In this document: piece after piece, positions 1 to 5,990 of the stretch
How the letters are laid out: every line of letters starts with the position of its first letter
How positions within the stretch are numbered: position 1 is the stretch's first letter
Source of the DNA: Actinomycetota bacterium
GTDB lineage: Bacteria > Actinomycetota > Actinomycetes > Nanopelagicales > Nanopelagicaceae
NCBI GenBank assembly: GCA_947490605.1
Contig: CANLHE010000040.1
Span: 1 to 6,796 of the forward strand
Length of the DNA: 6,796 nucleotides
Direction of reading: 5' to 3'
The notes under the pieces: generated by a model
Seen by the model: only the letters and a program-made list of their open reading frames with translations
Told to the model about the DNA's origin: nothing
The model's database searches: none
Position numbers and translations under genes: made by a program

Positions 1-66
1 GATCTCATATTTGTTTCTTGATCCTGCTGGAATTTCTATTACAACATCAAAGATCATCGGTTTCAT
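1..66 (-). CDS. ppa: Inorganic pyrophosphatase, N-terminal 22 codons (partial, runs off window)
   Basis: Read on the minus strand from the ATG at 66, the first 22 codons give MKPMIFDVVIEIPAGSRNKY followed by EI. The stretch FDVVIEIP-x-GSRNKYE is the hallmark N-terminus of family I (soluble, Mg-dependent) inorganic pyrophosphatase, which hydrolyses cytoplasmic PPi to two phosphates and so drives biosynthetic reactions forward. The start is supported by AAGGAG at 72-77, five bases upstream. The catalytic Asp cluster lies beyond the window. The gene is 45 bases downstream of tRNA-His in the same direction. It is short and partial, but the motif is very specific. An open frame on the opposite strand across this region is a shadow. 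Confidence 0.88.
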   Translation of the reverse strand, partial: MKPMIFDVVIEIPAGSRNKYEI

Positions 67-71
67 TAATA

Positions 72-77
72 CTCCTT
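72..77 (-). promoter_or_regulatory. Shine-Dalgarno of ppa
   Basis: AAGGAG on the minus strand lies five bases before the ATG at 66. It fixes the start of the otherwise truncated pyrophosphatase gene. Confidence 0.75.
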
Positions 78-111
78 CAGATCTATTTGGTTACGTACTG
101 CTTTTAAAAAA

Positions 112-188
112 TGGGGTGAACGACGGGGCTCGAACCCGCGACATCCCGGACCACAACCGGGTGCTCTACCAGCTGAGCTACGCCCACC
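112..188 (-). tRNA. tRNA-His (anticodon GTG)
   Basis: The minus strand folds as a complete cloverleaf. The acceptor arm is GTGGGCG pairing with CGTTCAC (two G-U pairs), the D arm is GCTC/GAGC, and the anticodon arm is CCCGG-TTGTGGT-CCGGG with GTG in the middle of the loop. The T arm is GCGGG-TTCGAGC-CCCGT. An extra G precedes position 1 (G-1, base 188) opposite C73 (base 115), the identity element of histidine tRNA. CCA is encoded (114-112). Six T's follow directly (111-106), which may help 3' processing or termination. The gene lies between orn and ppa; an orn-tRNA-His neighbourhood is known in actinobacteria such as mycobacteria (from memory). Confidence 0.96.
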
Positions 189-205
189 ATGTTTGTGCGA
201 GGGTA

Positions 206-211
206 ATGATA
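206..211 (-). promoter_or_regulatory. Possible -10 element for tRNA-His
   Basis: TATCAT on the minus strand (5 of 6 match to TATAAT) ends 18 bases upstream of the G-1 of tRNA-His, a suitable place for a -10 box. No good -35 is seen at 16-18 bases spacing. A second AT-rich candidate (TATAAA, minus strand, 232-237) lies further upstream. This is a weak, position-based call. Confidence 0.3.
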
Positions 212-243
212 CGGCAAATACCAAGTGATTATTTATACCTATT

Positions 244-274
244 TATTACTGCAGTAATACCGCTTAATTACTGC
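244..274. repeat. ATTACTGC inverted repeats after orn, possible terminator
   Basis: TATTACTGCAGTAATA (244-259) is a perfect 16-base palindrome. Its right half, GCAGTAAT (251-258), is also the inverted match of ATTACTGC (267-274), giving an alternative 8-bp stem with an 8-base loop. It begins only a few bases beyond the orn stop codon, so it could end the orn transcript before tRNA-His. There is no proper T-tract after the stem, so termination is uncertain. A protein-binding site or an RNA-processing hairpin would look the same. Confidence 0.35.
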
Positions 275-279
275 GTGAA

Positions 280-828
280 CTAGGGCAGAAAGATTGCGCT
301 GCGGTAGTAATCAAGCTCTGCGATTGAGTCCCGAATATCACCTAATGCCCGGTGGTTGCCATCTTTGGCAGGGGCGGCAAAGTAGGTTTTAGGGTGCCAC
401 CTTCTGGCTAACTCTTTAATGGTTGAGACATCCACAGTTCGATAATGCAGATACTTATTTAATAAGGGTAGATCTCTGGCAATAAAGCCGCGATCAACAT
501 AGACCGAATTTCCTGCCAATGGTGATTTGCCCTCTGTTGGTGCGTATTTTTTTAAATAGGCGATGATCGCCTCATCTGCTTTTTCAAGGGTTGTGCCATT
601 TGGAATCTCATTTATAAGCCCAGAGTTTGTATGCATATCGGTTACCACCTGTTGCATATTGGCTAATTTGGCGGGATCACACTTGATTACTAGATCAACA
701 CCTTCGCCTAGAACATTTAATTGAGCATCGGTTACTAAAACTGCGATCTCAACTAGAGCGTCATTTTCAATATCAAGCCCGGTCATCTCGCAATCGACCC
801 AGATTAGGTTTGGCAGATCAGCACTCAT
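280..828 (-). CDS. orn: Oligoribonuclease (DEDDh 3'-5' exoribonuclease)
   Basis: This is a 182-residue protein, the normal length for the family. It degrades 2-5 nt RNA (nanoRNA, including pGpG) to mononucleotides in the cytoplasm. The DEDDh catalytic residues are visible: D12 and E14 in WVDCEMTGLD (10-19), D112 in VDRGF, H159 in GNHRALGD, and D164. The stretch HYR-x-VDVSTIKELARRW (128-144) is typical of Orn and separates it from other DnaQ-like exonucleases. The start at 828 is supported only by a weak AGGG nine bases upstream, but it gives the canonical N-terminus. The gene is divergent from pstC, and the shared spacer carries PHO-box-like repeats. The link with phosphate genes is probably only adjacency. 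Confidence 0.96.
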   Translation of the reverse strand: MSADLPNLIWVDCEMTGLDIENDALVEIAVLVTDAQLNVLGEGVDLVIKCDPAKLANMQQVVTDMHTNSGLINEIPNGTTLEKADEAIIAYLKKYAPTEGKSPLAGNSVYVDRGFIARDLPLLNKYLHYRTVDVSTIKELARRWHPKTYFAAPAKDGNHRALGDIRDSIAELDYYRSAIFLP

Positions 829-859
829 ATGCGCTAACCCTAAGCCCTCACCTGAAGTA

Positions 860-899
860 ATTCACCTTCCGTTAACCTAGCCGCCACCGCACCTCTACC
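860..899 (+). promoter_or_regulatory. PHO-box-like direct repeats upstream of pstC
   Basis: Four consecutive 11-base units are seen: ATTCACCTTCC (860), GTTAACCTAGC (871), CGCCACCGCAC (882) and CTCTACCCATT (893). An ACC triplet falls at 864, 875, 886 and 897, exactly 11 apart. The first two units match the general form of actinobacterial PHO boxes (GTTCACC-type 11-bp direct repeats bound by a PhoP/RegX3/PhoB-type regulator). TTCACCT-N6-AACCTAG (861-880) recurs exactly upstream of pstS. A possible -10, TATCAC, lies at 906-911. The last two units are weak. Regulator identity is inferred. Confidence 0.6.
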
Positions 900-931
900 C
901 ATTGCTATCACTTATTGAGCATGATTTGCCT

Positions 932-1915
932 ATGACCACCACACTGCCACCGGTGAAAAACCTACCAAGTGCCAGAGTGATCACCACCGAACCAAGATTT
1001 TCTGACAAGGTTTTTAGAGGTGTTGTAACAGTTGGTGGTTTATCAACACTTGTAATCCTGGCAGCAATATCTTTATTTTTAGCTTACAACGGACTTGAGA
1101 TTTTTATATCCTCTGGTTTGGGTTTTTTAACTGGCTTTGAATGGGTTGATGCAATTCCAGATGAAAATCTTCCTGCAAGTTACGGTATTGGCGCAATGTT
1201 GTATGGCACATTGGTAACTGGAATTTTGGCGGTTATTTTTGGTGTGCCAATCGCAGTTGGATCTGCTTTGTTCCTTTCTTACTACGCACCGCAGTGGATT
1301 AAGCGACCAATGGTTATTTTAGTTGATGTGATGGCAGCAATTCCTTCAATTGTTTTTGGGCTTTGGGGTTACTTCGTTTTCATGCCTCATGCTGAGTATT
1401 GGGCGAAGTTAATTCATAAGTACTTAAGTTTCATTCCATTTTTTGATATGCCAGCGCCAGTATTCACCCGCTCACCATTTATTGCTGGTTTGGTATTAGC
1501 AATTATGATTATTCCGATTGTTACTTCAGTTTCTCGAGAAATTTTTGCCCAAACACCACTTGATCGAATCCAGGCAGCCTACGCACTTGGCGCCACTAGA
1601 TGGACGATGATCAAAGCAGTTGTTCTGCCATATGGAATCGGTGGCGTAATTGGTGGGGCAATGCTGGGCTTAGGCCGTGCAATGGGTGAGACAGTTGCTG
1701 TTTACACAGTTTTAAATTTGGTCTACGACATAAGAATTGAAGTATTACTAAGTGCTGGTGGCAATGTGGCCTCAATGATTGTAAATAAATTTGGTGAAGC
1801 AGATGGCGTTGAGCTGCGGGCCCTGATGGCTGCTGGCTTTGTGCTCTTCTTAGTGACCTTGGCAGTTAACTTCATCGCTAACACAGTGATCAACCGAACC
1901 ACCCGGAAAGGTTAA
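932..1915 (+). CDS. pstC: Phosphate ABC transporter permease PstC
   Basis: This is one of the two membrane subunits of the high-affinity phosphate importer PstSCAB. With the ATG at 932 it has 327 residues. The N-terminus is cytoplasmic, followed by membrane segments near residues 32-52, 88-118, 127-150, 182-200, 235-255 and 300-320. The ABC-permease EAA loop that contacts PstB is SREIFAQTPLDRIQAAYALG plus the following residues to LP (201-233). GRAMGET (248-254) carries R249 and E252, corresponding to the Arg/Glu pair needed for transport in E. coli PstC. VDVMAAIPSIVFGLWGY (131-147) is also characteristic. The frame could open at a TTG at 902, but that codon abuts the 11-base repeats and would overlap the likely -10, so 932 is preferred. 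No strong Shine-Dalgarno precedes either start, so the leader may be very short. Four bases separate it from pstA. Confidence 0.95.
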   Translation: MTTTLPPVKNLPSARVITTEPRFSDKVFRGVVTVGGLSTLVILAAISLFLAYNGLEIFISSGLGFLTGFEWVDAIPDENLPASYGIGAMLYGTLVTGILAVIFGVPIAVGSALFLSYYAPQWIKRPMVILVDVMAAIPSIVFGLWGYFVFMPHAEYWAKLIHKYLSFIPFFDMPAPVFTRSPFIAGLVLAIMIIPIVTSVSREIFAQTPLDRIQAAYALGATRWTMIKAVVLPYGIGGVIGGAMLGLGRAMGETVAVYTVLNLVYDIRIEVLLSAGGNVASMIVNKFGEADGVELRALMAAGFVLFLVTLAVNFIANTVINRTTRKG

Positions 1916-1919
1916 TCGC

Positions 1920-2969
1920 GTGAGCACCGTACTTGTCACTCCACAGAAGCCTTGGCGGCCAACTGTAAAAAACTTACTCCCAGAAATATTGGGAATGATT
2001 TTTACCGCGGCCAGCACATTATTTATCGTCTCTGCAACTGGATTAAAAGGCAAACTAGGTTTTGCCGTCACCTTAATTTTGATGTCACTGATCGTAACTT
2101 CGGCTATCAGTTGGATTCGCAGAGATCGGAAAGCAGCGGTTAGCTCAGTAAGTGGAGTTTTAGTTTTTGTGGCCGCAACATTTGTGCTGATGCCATTGAT
2201 GTCAATTCTCTATGAAATCATTCGATTGGGATTTGGCGGACTTTCCTGGGGAATTTTCACCAACGATATGTCCAAAACTTCAGCAGATGCGCCAATCATT
2301 GAAGGTGGATTACTACACGCAATTATTGGCACCTTGTACTTAGTTTTATTTGCAACAATTGCCAGCGCACCAATTCGATTTTTAACTGCGCTTTATATCG
2401 TTGAGGTTAAGGGCAGGTTTGCCGGCTCTGTTCGCTTCTTTGTGCAAGCGATGAGCGGAGTGCCATCCATTGTCGCTGGCTTGTTTATTTACGCAGTGTG
2501 GATGATTGGACTTGGAAATAGTTACAACGCAATTGCAGGTGCAGGTGCGCTAACAATTTTAATGATTCCAACTGTGGCCAGAGTAAGTGAAGAGGTATTG
2601 AAGTTAATTCCAAATGATCTAAGAGAGGCTGGCTTAGCACTTGGCGCCACCCAATGGCGCACTGTTGGCATGATTGTTTTACCTGCAGCAAAGAGTGGTT
2701 TGGTCACAGCAATAGTTTTAGGAGTGGCTCGGGTTGCTGGTGAAACCGCACCGCTCTTACTAACAATTGGTGGCTCTGATCAGATTAACTTTAACCCTGC
2801 TTCTGGAAACAACTCCGCTTTGCCATTTTATGTTTGGAAAAACTACTCATTTGGTAGCGAGCAGGCGGTGGCGCGAGCCTGGCTTGGAATTTTGATATTA
2901 ATGATTTTAGTCTTTTTCTTATTTTCAGTTGCTAGGTATTTTGGTCGAATGAGAGATGGGTCAAGATGA
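1920..2969 (+). CDS. pstA: Phosphate ABC transporter permease PstA
   Basis: This second membrane subunit of the phosphate importer has 349 residues and starts with GTG. It opens four bases after the pstC stop, with GGAAAGG just upstream as ribosome site, so the two are translated together. The permease core runs from GGLLHAIIGTLYLVL (129-143) through VQAMSGVPSIVAGLFIY (175-191). The EAA loop is at 223-254 (SEEVLKLIPNDLREAGLALG, ending LP), and ARVAGETAPLL (270-280) carries the conserved Arg/Glu pair. It is longer than the ~290-300 residues of E. coli-type PstA because two extra hydrophobic segments (about 21-40 and 47-66) precede the usual first helix at 76-98. I recall a similar long form in other actinobacteria, so this is probably lineage-typical. 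The stop overlaps the first possible pstB ATG. Confidence 0.95.
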   Translation: MSTVLVTPQKPWRPTVKNLLPEILGMIFTAASTLFIVSATGLKGKLGFAVTLILMSLIVTSAISWIRRDRKAAVSSVSGVLVFVAATFVLMPLMSILYEIIRLGFGGLSWGIFTNDMSKTSADAPIIEGGLLHAIIGTLYLVLFATIASAPIRFLTALYIVEVKGRFAGSVRFFVQAMSGVPSIVAGLFIYAVWMIGLGNSYNAIAGAGALTILMIPTVARVSEEVLKLIPNDLREAGLALGATQWRTVGMIVLPAAKSGLVTAIVLGVARVAGETAPLLLTIGGSDQINFNPASGNNSALPFYVWKNYSFGSEQAVARAWLGILILMILVFFLFSVARYFGRMRDGSR

Positions 2970-2999
2970 TAGGAAGTAATGGAAGTGAAAATAAAAACC

Positions 3000-3005
3000 G
3001 AGAGG
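3000..3005 (+). promoter_or_regulatory. Ribosome binding site favouring the pstB start at 3011
   Basis: GAGAGG followed by AAAAT and ATG gives a purine-rich site five bases before 3011. The earlier ATG at 2966, which overlaps the pstA stop, has no comparable site, only a diffuse GAGATGGG upstream. This decides for 3011, moderately. Confidence 0.5.
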
Positions 3006-3010
3006 AAAAT

Positions 3011-3901
3011 ATGAACAAGGTCGGCGTAAATCAGAGTGGGCTGGCAAACGCCAGCAAAACTACAAGCTCTCAAAGTTCCCTAGCAAATGTTGCTAGAAGT
3101 CACTCTGATAGCAAGGATTCCTCACGAGCAGTGAGTGGAAGTGGCTTAGAAGCACGTAATATCCACGCCTGGTTTGGAAAGAAGCTGGTTTTAGAAGATA
3201 TTTCAATTAACTTTGCGCCAGGTACTGTGACCGCATTAATTGGTCCATCTGGTTGCGGAAAATCTACATTTATCCGAATCTTAAATCGGATGCATGAATT
3301 TATTCCTACCGCAGCTATGGCTGGTCAGGTAGTGATGGATGGAAAAGATGTTTACGAGCCTGGCGTTGATGTTACAAAAATTAGATTAAAAATTGGCATG
3401 GTTTTCCAAAAGCCAAATCCATTTCCATCGATGACAATCAGAGAGAATGTTCTCTCCGGATTAAAGCTTTCGCAGATAAAAATCGATAGCCCAGATGAAC
3501 TGCTGGAAAGTTGCCTTAAGCGGGCTGGCTTATGGGATGAGGTTAAGGATCGGTTAAGTGAGTATGGCGGGGCACTCTCCGGTGGACAGCAACAACGTCT
3601 TTGTATCGCCAGATCATTAGCGGTTAATCCTCAGGTACTTCTAATGGATGAGCCTTGTTCAGCGCTAGACCCAGGTTCAACTCTGCGTATTGAAGAAACA
3701 ATCAGAGAGCTCTCACAAAGCATGTGCATAATTATCGTAACTCACAACATGCAACAAGCTGCTCGAGTTTCAGATGACACTGGCTTCTTTTTATCAGATG
3801 GTGGCCCAGGCAGATTGATCGAGTTAGGTTCCACCTCACAAATCTTCTCAAACCCTAAAGAGGCGCGAACTGAGGATTATGTAACTGGCAGATTTGGTTA
3901 A
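3011..3901 (+). CDS. pstB: Phosphate ABC transporter ATP-binding protein PstB
   Basis: This cytoplasmic ATPase powers PstCA. Counting from the ATG at 3011 (296 residues): Walker A GPSGCGKST 78-86, Q-loop Q133 in FQKPNPFP (the KPNPFP signature is typical of PstB), LSGGQQQR 189-196, Walker B LLMDEP 210-215, D-loop SALDP, and switch His H245. All catalytic residues are intact. Homology to the family begins near residue 46 (LEARNIHAWFG). Before it lies a Ser/Asn/Lys-rich, probably disordered tail not usual in ~250-260-residue PstB. Other in-frame starts are ATG 2966 (311 residues, overlapping the pstA stop as ATGA) and GTG 3131 (256 residues, classic length, with AAGGA 12 bases upstream). The true start is uncertain, but the function is not. 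A hairpin follows immediately. Confidence 0.95.
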   Translation: MNKVGVNQSGLANASKTTSSQSSLANVARSHSDSKDSSRAVSGSGLEARNIHAWFGKKLVLEDISINFAPGTVTALIGPSGCGKSTFIRILNRMHEFIPTAAMAGQVVMDGKDVYEPGVDVTKIRLKIGMVFQKPNPFPSMTIRENVLSGLKLSQIKIDSPDELLESCLKRAGLWDEVKDRLSEYGGALSGGQQQRLCIARSLAVNPQVLLMDEPCSALDPGSTLRIEETIRELSQSMCIIIVTHNMQQAARVSDDTGFFLSDGGPGRLIELGSTSQIFSNPKEARTEDYVTGRFG

Positions 3902-3958
3902 ATCTAGGCTCAGGTGTTGAACCGAATTGTTCACCTGAAAGCAACCTAGATTTTTCTA
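3900..3958 (+). terminator. Imperfect hairpin plus T-tract after pstB
   Basis: AAATCTAGG (3900-3908) pairs with CCTAGATTT (3945-3953), and inside it TCAGGTG (3910-3916) pairs with CACCTGA (3932-3938). The inner loop can extend by AAC/GTT. TTTTTCTATT follows the stem. The left arm overlaps the pstB stop codon. The shape suits a rho-independent terminator of pstCAB, although the stem is long, interrupted and not GC-rich. The right arm contains the PHO-box-like motif of pstS. Confidence 0.55.
3917..3949 (+). promoter_or_regulatory. PHO-box-like repeats upstream of pstS
   Basis: TTGAACC (3917-3923), GTTCACC (3929-3935) and AGCAACC (3940-3946) recur at 12 and 11 bases. TTCACCT-N6-AACCTAG (3930-3949) is identical in both half-sites and spacing to the copy upstream of pstC. 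This indicates a shared phosphate-starvation regulator and a separate promoter for pstS. I could not pick a convincing -10; TAACAT (3975-3980) is possible. Confidence 0.6.
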
Positions 3959-4015
3959 TTTATTGGCGCCCTCTTAACATACCAAGATTAGGTTTCAGTT
4001 ACTTCCATCTATATC

Positions 4016-4022
4016 AAAGGAG
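4016..4022 (+). promoter_or_regulatory. Shine-Dalgarno of pstS
   Basis: AAAGGAG lies four bases before the ATG at 4027. It is a strong site, in contrast to the poor one of pstC, and fits high expression of a binding protein. Confidence 0.7.
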
Positions 4023-4026
4023 TTAC

Positions 4027-5214
4027 ATGAAACTGCGTTCAAAGCTAGCGGGCATTTCACTCGCTACATCAGTAGTACTTATCGCTGCAACACCTGCATT
4101 TGCAGGATCAATTAGTGGTAGCGGTGCATCATTCCCTCAAACTTTTATTGATTCTTGCGCAAAAGAATTCGCTAGAACAACATCTGACACCGTGAACTAC
4201 CCAGCGGGTGGATCTTCAAAGGGTCGCTCAGACTTCTCTGCAGGCTTAGTAGATTTTGCTGCCTCTGATGCACCTTACTCATCCGGTGCGCCAGCAAACC
4301 TAGTTTACGTTCCAGCTTTCGCTGCTCCAATTGCAGTTATGTACAACTTGCCAACAGTAAAAGAGCCAATCAATCTAGATCCAGCCACGATTGCTCGAAT
4401 TTTCTCTGGCCAAATTACAAATTGGAATGACCCAATCATCGCGCTACAAAATGAGAAGCGCACCATTAAGACTCCTGTTTACAAAACAAAGCAGACTAAA
4501 GTAACTGTGGGCGGAAAAACAACCACAAAGACTGTTGACGTTTTGGACAAAAACGGTAAGCCAATTTTGTTAAGAACTGTAACTAAAACTGTAAATATCG
4601 ATCTTCCAGATCTAGCAATCACAGTTTGGTACCGTACCGACGGTTCTGGCACAAGTGAGAACTTCACTAAGTGGCTAAAAGCTAATAATGATTTAGATGG
4701 CGCTGCTTATTGGAACAGATCTGGTAACACAACCTTTACCAGCTCAACTCCAATTGATATCGCAACAAAGTTTAACTTCCAGGGTGCATCAGGATCATCA
4801 TTAGTGGCGAAGAACGCCTCTGAAAAACCTGGTTCAATCACTTACTCAGAGTTAGAGTGGGCTAAGTTAAACAAGCTATCAGTTGCAAACATTAAGAACC
4901 GTGCTGGCGAGTATGTTCCACCATCATCAGCAGCAACTGCTGTATTCCTTGGAGCTGCAACGATCAATGCAAATGGAACTCTTTCATATGATTTCACAAA
5001 ATCAATTCCCGGAGCATATTCTCTAGGAATTGCATCATATGCAATGGTGTATCCAGAGGCTTCAAAGAAGGATGCTGCAAAGCAAAAAATCGTGAAGGAT
5101 TTCCTATCCTTTGTGGTTGAAGGCTGCCACGCGAAATTCCCAGACCAAGGCTTTACACAATTGTCTGGTCCGCTATTGGCAAAAGCTAAAGAACAGCTTG
5201 CCTTAATCAAGTAA
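4027..5214 (+). CDS. pstS: Phosphate-binding protein PstS, secreted
   Basis: This is the extracytoplasmic phosphate receptor that feeds PstCAB. It has 395 residues. A Sec signal peptide covers residues 1-26 (KLRSK, a hydrophobic stretch, then AFA before G27). Ligand-site motifs are present in order: GSGASFPQ (31-38), GGSSKGR (61-67), AASDAP (78-83) and RTDGSGTSENFT (203-214). R203, S207, G208 and T209 correspond to E. coli R135, S139, G140 and T141, and D81 to D56. Between ITNWNDP (130-136) and ITVWYR (198-203) lies a Thr/Lys-rich insertion of roughly 43 residues compared with E. coli. There is no lipobox Cys at the cleavage site, unlike many Gram-positive PstS lipoproteins. The only cysteines, C44 and C367, could form a disulfide. 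It has its own PHO-like box, a good ribosome site and a strong terminator. Confidence 0.95.
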   Translation: MKLRSKLAGISLATSVVLIAATPAFAGSISGSGASFPQTFIDSCAKEFARTTSDTVNYPAGGSSKGRSDFSAGLVDFAASDAPYSSGAPANLVYVPAFAAPIAVMYNLPTVKEPINLDPATIARIFSGQITNWNDPIIALQNEKRTIKTPVYKTKQTKVTVGGKTTTKTVDVLDKNGKPILLRTVTKTVNIDLPDLAITVWYRTDGSGTSENFTKWLKANNDLDGAAYWNRSGNTTFTSSTPIDIATKFNFQGASGSSLVAKNASEKPGSITYSELEWAKLNKLSVANIKNRAGEYVPPSSAATAVFLGAATINANGTLSYDFTKSIPGAYSLGIASYAMVYPEASKKDAAKQKIVKDFLSFVVEGCHAKFPDQGFTQLSGPLLAKAKEQLALIK

Positions 5215-5226
5215 TAGCTTAAAAAT

Positions 5227-5264
5227 AAAAACCCCCGCAGCTTCCTAGGGTGCGGGGGTTTTTT
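5227..5264 (+). terminator. Strong rho-independent terminator after pstS
   Basis: AAAAACCCCCGCA (5227-5239) pairs perfectly over 13 bases with TGCGGGGGTTTTT (5251-5263) around an 11-base loop, with a run of six T's. The mirrored A-run on the left could make it work in both directions. It lies 12 bases after the pstS stop and isolates pstS from the next gene. Confidence 0.95.
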
Positions 5265-5343
5265 ATTGTCAAAATGCGCTACAACCTTGCACTCAATCTC
5301 GGTAGTTTTGGAATATAAAAATAAAAAGGGCTAGATTAATTAA

Positions 5344-5976
5344 ATGAGATCGCTGCTTTTAAACATTCCAGCCTTTTTTGCCACCACCTTTTTGCTGGCG
5401 ATGGTGCCGGGCCAAGGAGTAGCGATGGTGTTGCGCCAATCGATTTTGGGTGGACGCAAAGCAGCTTTTTACTCAGTAATTGGAAACAGCACCGGCTTAT
5501 TTATTTGGGGAAGTGCAAGCGCAGTTGGCTTGTCGGTGATCTTTGCGCAATCGCAGACTGCCTATTCAATCTTAAAATGGTCTGGTGTTGCATTTCTATT
5601 CTTTCTCTCTATCCAAACCCTTTTGACCTTAAGAAATGAACATGGCAAATTTGATCTAAACCTGCCGAGTAAGTCATCTCCTTGGGCAGCATTTCGATTA
5701 GGGCTGATTACTAATTTAACAAATGTTAAGGCGGCAGTTTTTGCGGTTGCTTTTATCCCAGAGTTTGTGCCAGAGGATTTTTCATTGGGTTGGGGAATTT
5801 TTATCTTTGGCTGCTTATGGCCAATAGTTTCAACCTCTTGGTATTTAATCTTGATTTGGAGCGTTGATAAGTCGGCTGTCTTTATTCAAAAACCATTGGT
5901 AAGAAGGATTCTCACCGCAATTTCGGCGATTGGTATAGCTGGACTTGCGATTGGGCTGGCACTATCTAGTGGGTAG
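5344..5976 (+). CDS. LysE/RhtB family exporter (putative amino acid or metabolite efflux)
   Basis: This is a 210-residue integral membrane protein of the family's usual length. Hydrophobic segments lie near 5-28, 41-68, 74-95, 116-142, 147-172 and 186-207, matching the six-helix LysE/RhtB translocators that export amino acids or related small molecules by proton antiport. Family features seen are VPGQG (21-25, where most members have PGP), followed by a GGR...G segment (36-47), and LTNVKAAVFAVAFIPEF (125-141), corresponding to the NPKA...F-x-PQF motif. The ATG at 5344 is preceded directly by an in-frame TAA. The nearest AAAGGG is 13 bases away, a distant ribosome site. A loose TATAAA at 5314-5319 might be its -10. 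It follows a strong terminator and has no PHO-like box that I can see, so it is probably an independent unit. The substrate cannot be told. Confidence 0.82.
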   Translation: MRSLLLNIPAFFATTFLLAMVPGQGVAMVLRQSILGGRKAAFYSVIGNSTGLFIWGSASAVGLSVIFAQSQTAYSILKWSGVAFLFFLSIQTLLTLRNEHGKFDLNLPSKSSPWAAFRLGLITNLTNVKAAVFAVAFIPEFVPEDFSLGWGIFIFGCLWPIVSTSWYLILIWSVDKSAVFIQKPLVRRILTAISAIGIAGLAIGLALSSG

Positions 5977-5990
5977 CACTTACAAATAAG

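Noticed and set aside
11..283. Open frame of 90 codons on the + strand
   Set aside because: It runs through the complement of ppa and right across tRNA-His, and has no ribosome site or recognisable domain. It is a shadow.
902..931. TTG at 902 as the pstC start
   Set aside because: It would add ten residues with no family similarity, lies at the end of the 11-base repeats where promoter elements are expected, and has no ribosome site. ATG 932 is preferred.
1850..2071. Minus-strand open frame across the pstC-pstA junction
   Set aside because: It lies antisense to two clear membrane-protein genes, and its protein resembles nothing.
4842..5210. 122-codon minus-strand open frame inside pstS
   Set aside because: It is fully antisense to the conserved C-terminal half of PstS. 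Its length follows from the codon use of the real gene, and no start signal is seen.
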